From the IMG/VR virus record IMGVR_UViG_3300024999_000067, positions 22,589 to 86,588 of that record: a stretch of 64,000 nt of DNA. One strand, written 5' to 3'. How positions within the stretch are numbered: the first letter of the stretch is position 1; each line of letters starts with the position of its first letter. Position numbers and translations under genes: made by a program. Positions 24,629-30,361 of this stretch are shown here, piece by piece. A model generated the notes under the pieces. It searched no databases. It was not told where the DNA came from and saw only the letters and a program-made list of their open reading frames with translations. Source of the stretch: a virus.

Positions 24629-24889
24629 TTACTTTTCAATCTGATCGGTTACCTCAACTTCAGGTTTTTTAAATACACCTGTAAGATTGGCGAGTTTAAC
24701 CATAGCACCAATAAATACTTCAACTGCTGGCCATACTGAATCAATTTCCTTAAAAATTACACTGAGACTTTCCCTGATGGAGGCAATTTTCTCCTTACCC
24801 CAACCAGAAGCAGGAATAAATTCTTCAATCTTCTGTACTGCTTCAATAATAGCTGGTACCATTTGCAAGAACATAAGTATGTATTTCAT
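24629..24889 (-). CDS. Small protein with hydrophobic N-terminus, unknown function
   Basis: A GGAGG site lies seven bases before the ATG. The 86-residue product has a hydrophobic start (MKYILMFLQMVPAIIEAV), a GWGKEK turn and a second hydrophobic helix (AVEVFIGAMVKLANLTGVF), followed by an acidic tail. It overlaps the holin-like gene by 4 bases. It could be an antiholin or accessory of the lysis system. Confidence 0.55.
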   Translation of the reverse strand: MKYILMFLQMVPAIIEAVQKIEEFIPASGWGKEKIASIRESLSVIFKEIDSVWPAVEVFIGAMVKLANLTGVFKKPEVEVTDQIEK

Positions 24890-25206
24890 TTCGATTCCTC
24901 CACTAAAGGTCCAATTTTCAGGGCATCTTCCCCGCTTAACTTCCGTGTAGTAACTACAGTGATAATGATATTTGCTACCTGTAACAAACCAGCAATAGAT
25001 CCAGAGGCAATAATTATAGCTTCATCTGTAACCGGTAACTCTACGTCAATCACTTTCAATCCAAGAATGATTGCAGTCAGGATAAGAGCAATTTGATTGG
25101 TTGTGATGCTGACATTCTTCCACCCTGCTGGATCGGAAACTTGTTGTCCCGCTTCCAGTGCTGTTTTGAATTTTCCCACATTTGCTATTAGAGTTCCCCA
25201 TCTCAT
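24886..25206 (-). CDS. Holin-like membrane protein
   Basis: The 106-residue protein has two hydrophobic segments (QIALILTAIILGLKVI and AIIIASGSIAGLLQVANIIITVV) joined by a short polar VELPVTDE turn, and a charged tail RKLSGEDALKIGPLVEESK. This is the size and topology of class II holins. It lies 2 kb upstream of the endolysin in the same transcription unit. The assignment rests on topology and context. Confidence 0.6.
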   Translation of the reverse strand: MRWGTLIANVGKFKTALEAGQQVSDPAGWKNVSITTNQIALILTAIILGLKVIDVELPVTDEAIIIASGSIAGLLQVANIIITVVTTRKLSGEDALKIGPLVEESK

Positions 25207-25312
25207 AATATGCCTTATCTCCTATAATCAGTTTAATGTAATCGTTTCCAGTCATTGTTCTTGGTTGACAAGATATACAAATAATTCCGATCAACCAAAC
25301 AATAAATCTCAT
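25046..25312 (-). CDS. Possible small lipoprotein overlapping the holin-like gene
   Basis: The frame starts with ATG 7 bases after the previous stop, with a weak A-rich ribosome binding site. It begins MRFIVWLIGIICISCQPR, a short signal sequence with a lipobox-like ICISC. The second half (about 53 codons) shares DNA with the holin-like gene in another frame and has low-complexity composition. Nested lipoproteins occur in spanin pairs (Rz/Rz1), but no partner is obvious. It may be spurious beyond the first 35 residues. Confidence 0.35.
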   Translation of the reverse strand: MRFIVWLIGIICISCQPRTMTGNDYIKLIIGDKAYYEMGNSNSKCGKIQNSTGSGTTSFRSSRVEECQHHNQSNCSYPDCNHSWIESD

Positions 25313-25318
25313 TTCTTT

Positions 25319-25504
25319 TTATTCTTCTGGAATAACTGTTTTATCCATTTCACCACTTTCTTGATATCTACTTTTATTCCAATTACCTTGTCTTTCGGTG
25401 GGGGAGGATAGTCGTTCATGAGTTTCCTCATTTGGATAATTGCATACTGGGCATTTAGACCCACCAACATATAAATGATGGCAGGTCTTGCAGATATTAG
25501 CCAT
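25319..25504 (-). CDS. 61-residue zinc-ribbon protein
   Basis: The product begins MANICKTCHHLYVGGSKCPVC, a CxxC/CxxC zinc ribbon, followed by a polar tail rich in Glu, Ser and Arg. It overlaps the preceding lipoprotein gene by one base. The function is unknown. Confidence 0.55.
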   Translation of the reverse strand: MANICKTCHHLYVGGSKCPVCNYPNEETHERLSSPTERQGNWNKSRYQESGEMDKTVIPEE

Positions 25505-26133
25505 TAGTTGTCAGTTACTGTAACAGGAGTATCTACAATATCTATTCCACCAGGAACTACAGGGTCAGCCACTGGTGTAGTAGTATCAAAGCCTCCACTT
25601 GTAGTCGCTGTACCTTCTTCCCCAGTATTAGTCACATCCGTAACTGTTTCTGTATTGGTCCTGGAATTAGTAACCGTAGAATCTCCTCCACCAGTATCAA
25701 TATTTGACGTACTCCCAGCATTCTTACCAATACTGTCTACAATCTCTGTGGCGGCCCAGGCTCCCGCTACCCATTTCAAGGTATTCAATACTCCACCACC
25801 TAGGACTTGAACACTTCTGTTTCTGTTATTGGAATCGGCAATGACTACATCATTCAGATTCGTCCCCCCACCACATGGATCGATCTGCTTACCAGTAAGT
25901 GCTCCAACAAGTTGTGCTGTAGCCTTCTGCTGCTCAATCATGACGATTGCCATATCTGACAACTTATTGTAATCTGGGCCATTCATCGCCAGGGCTTGAT
26001 AGCAAGCTGTCCGGGAATTTTCTTTGTTCATCTCAACCTGGAGAAGACCATCGTCAGGTGCGAACTTATGCATACTACACCCAGTCAATAGAACAATAAC
26101 AGAAAGTAACAGTACAGTAGCAACTCTTTTCAT
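25504..26133 (-). CDS. Lipoprotein with Thr/Gly-rich repetitive C-terminus
   Basis: The 209-residue protein has a lipoprotein signal peptide ending LLTGC (Cys at residue 19). The middle has SRTACYQALAMNGPDY and LTGKQIDPCGGGTNLND, and the final 80 residues are Thr/Asn/Gly/Val-rich (STVTNSRTNTETVTDVTNT) with no fixed fold expected. It should sit on a membrane facing the periplasm. Similar proteins occur near lysis genes of phages of Gram-negative hosts. A spanin role is possible but no motif proves it. Confidence 0.65.
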   Translation of the reverse strand: MKRVATVLLLSVIVLLTGCSMHKFAPDDGLLQVEMNKENSRTACYQALAMNGPDYNKLSDMAIVMIEQQKATAQLVGALTGKQIDPCGGGTNLNDVVIADSNNRNRSVQVLGGGVLNTLKWVAGAWAATEIVDSIGKNAGSTSNIDTGGGDSTVTNSRTNTETVTDVTNTGEEGTATTSGGFDTTTPVADPVVPGGIDIVDTPVTVTDN

Positions 26134-26144
26134 AACAATCTCCT

Positions 26145-26648
26145 TTAATAGTAAAATGAAACTCGGGATGGATGTCTTCCAAATGGTGAGTGAGCAAATG
26201 TATTCGTTCTATCTTTTGCATTCTTTACTACGAATCCATTGTGTTCACCACTACTTATTCTATTCGCTTTACCTAACTGTACTCTATACCCCTGCCTTGG
26301 TCTATCCGAGAATACAACTATGGCAGTACCACTTCTAAACATGGGGAATATACGGAATGCTTGACGACCCCCATTGGCAACCCTGTATGTATTTGCACTC
26401 TTTACCGCAGATGCAAATTGACCAGCACCTGAATAAGGTACAGGAGTAGCTTCTACCCACTGTACTCCTTCAAGTTCCGCAGCATCAATATCCTGTTCAA
26501 TTGCTCTATCTTCATCATCTTTAGCAAATGGGTCATACTTTGCAGTAGTATCTCCTGGCCCTGTCTGTTTGTTATCATTATCGCTGGAACAGGCAGTTAC
26601 CAAAAATAACGATAACACTGATAGCACTAAAACCATTAATCTTTTCAT
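26145..26648 (-). CDS. Lipoprotein of unknown function
   Basis: The start at ATG 26648 follows AGGAGGATCAG; a longer frame to 26696 lacks a site. MKRLMVLVLSVLSLFLVTACSS is a lipoprotein signal with lipobox VTAC. A polar linker follows, then a compact C-terminal domain with YSGAGQFASAVKSANTYRVANGGRQ and RQGYRVQLGKANRIS. It may be a surface or periplasmic protein that alters superinfection. No family is recognised. Confidence 0.6.
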   Translation of the reverse strand: MKRLMVLVLSVLSLFLVTACSSDNDNKQTGPGDTTAKYDPFAKDDEDRAIEQDIDAAELEGVQWVEATPVPYSGAGQFASAVKSANTYRVANGGRQAFRIFPMFRSGTAIVVFSDRPRQGYRVQLGKANRISSGEHNGFVVKNAKDRTNTFAHSPFGRHPSRVSFYY

Positions 26649-26658
26649 TCTGATCCTC

Positions 26659-27159
26659 CTACTGTAACGAATTCCATAAAGCAAAACTCCCACCAATTAC
26701 GCCAAACGTACCGTATATCCAATTTCTGTATTCCTGCTGTTTCGGATGATCTTTTAAATAAAATTCGGCCATCCAAATAACAAATGAAGTTGCAACCACT
26801 TTCGAAGCAATGACTACTCCTTTTTCTGGGTTTGTTCCAAATAGAGGATTTGCTTCAATGTACCCATCATCAAGCTTGTCGAATGTAGTTAACGTATCCG
26901 CAACCTGTCCTGCTACTGCTGTTCCAAGCCAAAACTTATTCCAATTAGTAAAAAGTACTTGAGTATTTGAAGTATCTACTTCCTTTTTCGGTTCTATCAA
27001 TCCCATTGGTTCTACTGGAACCACAAACATTTCTTCGATAGGTAATTGTTCTACTGGCTCAAGGTATACTTTTCCACACCCTATAAGCTGCGAAATAACG
27101 AGTATTACAGCAATGCCCCAGAGTATACCAGATACTATCTTTTCAGTTCTGCTTATCAT
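26659..27159 (-). CDS. Membrane protein of unknown function
   Basis: The 166-residue protein has an N-terminal signal or membrane helix with a lipobox-like SQLIGC, a Pro/Glu-rich linker, and a membrane domain with QVADTLTTFDKLDDGYIEANPLFG and two further helices (VVIASKVVATSFVIWMAEFYL and WIYGTFGVIGGSFALW). An ExNP motif before paired helices recalls DUF5658-type membrane proteins. Its role in infection is unknown. Confidence 0.55.
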   Translation of the reverse strand: MISRTEKIVSGILWGIAVILVISQLIGCGKVYLEPVEQLPIEEMFVVPVEPMGLIEPKKEVDTSNTQVLFTNWNKFWLGTAVAGQVADTLTTFDKLDDGYIEANPLFGTNPEKGVVIASKVVATSFVIWMAEFYLKDHPKQQEYRNWIYGTFGVIGGSFALWNSLQ

Positions 27160-27431
27160 TTCCCTGTTTCCAACTCCAAATTTAGTACAGCCAAATCTAG
27201 CAAAGGTCTTACTTCAATCTTTGACTGCTCGGCAAAGTGGAGCAAATCTATTAGTAGACCAAGAATATCTGTTTCCAGCTTATCTTCACTAAATCCATCT
27301 GTATCTGGTGGTATCCATGCGAGTAGTGCTTTCTTTGCGCGTTCAGCACGTTCCTTATTAACGTACTTCATCGCAGACTTTCTACCATGTAAAGCGGCAT
27401 GAACGATGGTACTTGAACTTACTTTCTGCAT
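27156..27431 (-). CDS. 91-residue helical protein of unknown function
   Basis: The start is taken at ATG 27431, one base after the stop of a 27-residue peptide gene; a longer frame to 27467 would overlap that gene. The product has a basic helix (MKYVNKERAERAKKALLAWI), then SEDKLETDILGLLIDLLHFAEQ and a C-terminal helix. Phage relatives near lysis and tail genes are common but unnamed. It overlaps the next gene by 4 bases. Confidence 0.5.
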   Translation of the reverse strand: MQKVSSSTIVHAALHGRKSAMKYVNKERAERAKKALLAWIPPDTDGFSEDKLETDILGLLIDLLHFAEQSKIEVRPLLDLAVLNLELETGK

Positions 27432-27432
27432 T

Positions 27433-27516
27433 TTACATAGGTCCAGCAAGTTGCCACAAGAGAGCAACCAATTCGATGATCAGCACTACAAGCAAGATAT
27501 TAATTGCTCGATTCAT
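27433..27516 (-). CDS. 27-residue single-span membrane peptide
   Basis: ATG 27516 follows GGAGG ten bases upstream. The whole product is one hydrophobic helix (MNRAINILLVVLIIELVALLWQ plus a short end, given only in part here). The stop is one base before the next start, so translation of the pair is probably coupled. It resembles minimal holins or lysis peptides in size only. Confidence 0.45.
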   Translation of the reverse strand: MNRAINILLVVLIIELVALLWQLAGPM

Positions 27517-27554
27517 GGCACCATGTCCTCCACTATCGTTAGGTTATATACCAA

Positions 27555-27974
27555 TCACACTACATCATCGATATCTACATTCATTACTTCTTCCTTGGAT
27601 TTTGCCTCTTTGATTTTCTCCTTAGCGGCAAAGTATCCATCCTTTACATGCTTCATAACAGGCATCGCGTCAAACTCCAGTACATCCATTACAGCAGACG
27701 CACCACCATATCCGGCAAGCATTTGAGTAACGTAGTTGTCCAGTCTGGCAATGATCATAGGATCTTTAATAATCCCAGAGGATACTGCATAGCATAGAAG
27801 CACCCCGCGAAGAACATCGGTTATATTATCTTCGCAATCTCCTATTTCTGCTGCTAGTTTCTCTCGCATTTTGATTTTCAAGAATCTTTCACGAGACAGT
27901 TTATCTAATTCAATATCAGTCTCTTCACCTGTAAGGTATTTGCCGTACACTTGAAATTCTTCTACTGGTAGCAT
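27555..27974 (-). CDS. Helical protein encoded after the reverse transcriptase, unknown function
   Basis: A GGGAGG site lies eight bases before the ATG. The 139-residue product is mainly helical with EETDIELDKLSRERFLKIK and CEDNITDVLRGVLLCYAVSS, and a Lys/Glu-rich tail. It overlaps the reverse transcriptase gene by 13 bases. An accessory role in the retroelement (Avd proteins are helical and of like size) was considered, but no Avd sequence pattern is visible. Confidence 0.5.
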   Translation of the reverse strand: MLPVEEFQVYGKYLTGEETDIELDKLSRERFLKIKMREKLAAEIGDCEDNITDVLRGVLLCYAVSSGIIKDPMIIARLDNYVTQMLAGYGGASAVMDVLEFDAMPVMKHVKDGYFAAKEKIKEAKSKEEVMNVDIDDVV

Positions 27975-28603
27975 AATCCTAACCTCCCTTGATGTGATTG
28001 TGGTAGACGACTCACCATTGCAGCGTTATTCAAAATAACAGACTTTAGTATTTTTATACTACTAGTCTTTTGTGAATGTGCAATTATAGATCCAACTGTA
28101 ATTATATTTCCTTTAAGTACTGCCTTCTTAAATTTACATAAACTATACTTACGGATCAATCTGTGAGTAGGCCACGTTCTATACCCAACAAAGTTTATAC
28201 CGTCAGCAACAGTTCTTTTCGACCATTTGGATAAATGCAGGTGTAGTCTAGTAAACAAATACTCTTCAATATTCTTTCTGGCCATGGAGGCTTCAGCAGA
28301 TGACATTCCTATTAGTACCATATCGTCAACATAGCGGACATACCTGCATATTTTAAGTTTTCTTTTAATATAATGATCTGCAGGATTTAGATAAATTAAA
28401 GCGTATAGCTGTGATAGTAAATTTCCTAATGGGATTCCCTTACCCATTCCTAGGCAAGTGTAAAATTGTTTCATTACGCTAAGCAGCTGTTCATCTTTTA
28501 TCTTATTTCTTATTAATTTTTCAAGAACTATTCTATCAATAGAAGGAAAGAATTTTCTTACGTCAAGATGAAGTGTGTAAAGACTTTTAGAACAATTTTT
28601 CAT
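27962..28603 (-). CDS. DGR-type reverse transcriptase, N-terminally truncated
   Basis: The 213-residue product has palm motif A (LHLDVRKFFPSID), motif 4 GIPLGNLLSQLYALIYLN, the catalytic YVRYVDDMVLIG and the later FVGYRTWPTHRLIRK block, as in diversity-generating retroelement enzymes. A full enzyme is about 300-400 residues and has finger motifs (a basic RT1/RT2 region) before motif A; these are absent. In frame before the ATG, the residues CDYAYFS still look like RT, then a TAG appears at about 28632. The gene therefore looks cut at its 5' end and is probably inactive, unless the sequence is misassembled. Confidence 0.82.
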   Translation of the reverse strand: MKNCSKSLYTLHLDVRKFFPSIDRIVLEKLIRNKIKDEQLLSVMKQFYTCLGMGKGIPLGNLLSQLYALIYLNPADHYIKRKLKICRYVRYVDDMVLIGMSSAEASMARKNIEEYLFTRLHLHLSKWSKRTVADGINFVGYRTWPTHRLIRKYSLCKFKKAVLKGNIITVGSIIAHSQKTSSIKILKSVILNNAAMVSRLPQSHQGRLGLCYQ

Positions 28604-28646
28604 AGAAAAGTAAGCGTAATCGCATAAGTTCTATATACTTATGCAT
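28587..28646 (-). other. Short leader frame with strong ribosome binding site before the truncated RT
   Basis: GAAGGAG lies six bases before ATG 28646. The frame encodes only 19 residues (MHKYIELMRLRLLFYEKLF) and ends inside the RT gene in a different frame. It may be the start of the gene that once stood here, left after the deletion that truncated the RT, or a coupling leader. The DNA also has an 8-bp inverted repeat (GCATAAGT/ACTTATGC). Confidence 0.3.
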
Positions 28647-28693
28647 TATTACTCCTTCTCTACTATACTTCTTTCCTGTAGACATATTACAGA

Positions 28694-28711
28694 GCCGCGC
28701 TATCGCGCGAC
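28694..28711 (-). other. G+C-rich hairpin after the DGR variable repeat
   Basis: Reading leftward, directly after the TAG stop of the target gene, the DNA forms GTCGCGC-GATA-GCGCGGC. This is a seven-pair stem (one G-T) with a GATA tetraloop. Hairpins or cruciforms with a GRNA loop just 3' of the variable repeat are a known requirement for efficient DGR retrohoming, e.g. in the Bordetella phage BPP-1. Its presence supports that a working DGR once acted here. Confidence 0.7.
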
Positions 28712-30360
28712 TAGACAGGGTAACAGGCGGAGCGACCACCATAGTGCGCGTTAGAGAAGGAACGGATGCTGCCCAGGTAACGGAGCCAAACCCCGGCAAG
28801 CGAGCCAGCGTTCCAGTTCCCACTACCTATAACGCATAACTGATCTCTAATGTACTGATAGAATCCATCTTTTCCAAATAAGTCTGTACCTGTGGTTGAA
28901 ATCCCTGAACTGTCTTTAGGAAAACCAATAGAAGTCAAGGCGTAGGAATTACCACTTGCTCCATTAGATAAAACTTGGTTTGTTCCGTTACCAAATAATT
29001 GAGTTACGGAAGAACCACCAGATGCAGCAATAAAAGGCATAGTAATAGCCTCCATCATTGCTGCAACTCCAACTGATCCCCAATGATCTGTGGCTAGAGT
29101 AGCTCCTGCAGTGAAAGATTTCATAGATACTGACTCTTTCGCTACATAAAAAGACCCTGTATAGATTGTTCCACCAGAAACCCATGCAGTATACCCAGTA
29201 GCATTAACTCCATCTAAAGTAAAATTAGTAGGATCAACTACAGTCACAGTAAACAATTTATCGTTTAGCTGCGTAGTTCCCACAATAGATGTAATATTAA
29301 CAATTTGTCCAGTAGTATATCCATGGGCTGCTGTGGTTGTGACCTGACATGGATTAGCTAACGTAATAGCAGATATGGCTTTAGTTGTTACAATGCTTGT
29401 CATTCCAATTAAAATCTGCCACATATTTCCATTTATATCAGATACACCACAAGCTTGTCCATTGTGCGTAGTTTTAGCAAATAGATTTCCAGATCCTGTT
29501 TTGGCACAATTTGGATATCCATCAGAAACATACAGGACTGTAGTATCATTAGTATCCCTTAGTGCGTTATTGTTGTTCCCTTTAGGAAAGTTTGTAGTAG
29601 CGGATGCCCACCAAGCGCAATTCGCAGTACCAGTCGCAGCTTGCCCATGCGCTAAAGAAAGCATAGCAAGTGCAGAACTCATGAATACAGATTGATTAAA
29701 AAATATACTTGAGTTATTTACAGCACCATTTACACCATCTCTCGCTTTCGCAGCAGTAAGGAAAGCATAATTTGCATTTATTCCTAATACTGACGTAAGA
29801 GCACTGATAGGATTATGATCTGATCCAGAAGAAAGTGGTAATCCATTCTTTATAGAACTTGCGATAAAACCAGTCCCCTTGGCGTTTTTACTGACTTGAT
29901 ACTTATCAATGAAGAATCCAGGCTGCTCTACACCACCATCAATAAATGCCCTATGTAACACGAATCCAGCAGCAGTCGCAGCAGCCCTATTAGCAAATGT
30001 TTCTGATCCGACAATATTAATATCGTTAGGAGTGTAAATTGAATAAGTAGGGTTTTCAGAATGGTTTATCCTGTAAAAGAACTTAGGAATCCAGACCATT
30101 ACGGAACCATCAGAGAACTGGTAGTTTCCATAATTAGGGGAAAGAGGATCGGAATATCCTGACATGGGGGTAAATCCAACAGGTAGTACAGCAGGATCAC
30201 AAACTCCTACTCCAAATCCAGTAGAACCTGGGAGTCCTATGGTCATTACATTTCCAAGTATGCCAGCATGCATCCAGCCAGGATTGCCAAGTGTATCTTG
30301 ACCGTAAACTTTTGCTCCATTGGTCGATATTGGGGCAGCCGAAGTATTAATGTTTGGCAT
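28711..30360 (-). CDS. DGR target protein with C-type-lectin/FGE-like fold (receptor-binding candidate)
   Basis: The 549-residue protein starts with a phage tail-tip-like segment (MPNINTSAAPISTNG). A formylglycine-enzyme/C-type-lectin fold follows (DGSVMVWIPKFFYRI, FIDKYQVS, GVNGAVNN, DINGNMWQILIG), which ends in the variable GGRSACYPV segment. Residues of about 345-415 look like an inserted beta domain (VTTTAAHGYTTGQIVNITSI, TLDGVNATGYTAW) of the E1-FCCH-like type seen in phage fibres. Such proteins display the variable surface at the tail tip to bind host receptors. The next gene upstream is an SGNH tail hydrolase. Confidence 0.82.
   Translation of the reverse strand: MPNINTSAAPISTNGAKVYGQDTLGNPGWMHAGILGNVMTIGLPGSTGFGVGVCDPAVLPVGFTPMSGYSDPLSPNYGNYQFSDGSVMVWIPKFFYRINHSENPTYSIYTPNDINIVGSETFANRAAATAAGFVLHRAFIDGGVEQPGFFIDKYQVSKNAKGTGFIASSIKNGLPLSSGSDHNPISALTSVLGINANYAFLTAAKARDGVNGAVNNSSIFFNQSVFMSSALAMLSLAHGQAATGTANCAWWASATTNFPKGNNNNALRDTNDTTVLYVSDGYPNCAKTGSGNLFAKTTHNGQACGVSDINGNMWQILIGMTSIVTTKAISAITLANPCQVTTTAAHGYTTGQIVNITSIVGTTQLNDKLFTVTVVDPTNFTLDGVNATGYTAWVSGGTIYTGSFYVAKESVSMKSFTAGATLATDHWGSVGVAAMMEAITMPFIAASGGSSVTQLFGNGTNQVLSNGASGNSYALTSIGFPKDSSGISTTGTDLFGKDGFYQYIRDQLCVIGSGNWNAGSLAGVWLRYLGSIRSFSNAHYGGRSACYPV
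28714..28830 (-). repeat. DGR variable repeat (VR) at the 3' end of the target gene
   Basis: The last 35 codons of the target gene encode GSGNWNAGSLAGVWLRYLG and SIRSFSNAHYGGRSACYPV. Compared with usual DGR repeats (NN-rich, e.g. W-N-N-G-S-N-A-G-V), the Leu, Tyr, Gly, Ser, Ile, Phe, Ala and His codons stand where template Asn codons would be. Almost all of these codons end in C or T, as expected if AAC/AAT template codons were changed at their A bases. The G+C-rich end CTCCGCCTGTTACCCTGTC could be the initiation-of-homing sequence. No template copy was found in the window. Confidence 0.72.
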
Positions 30361-30361
30361 A

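Noticed and set aside
27555-27974. The helical protein after the RT as the DGR accessory protein Avd
   Set aside because: Size and helicity fit, but position after the RT and lack of a basic barrel-type pattern do not. It is left as unknown.
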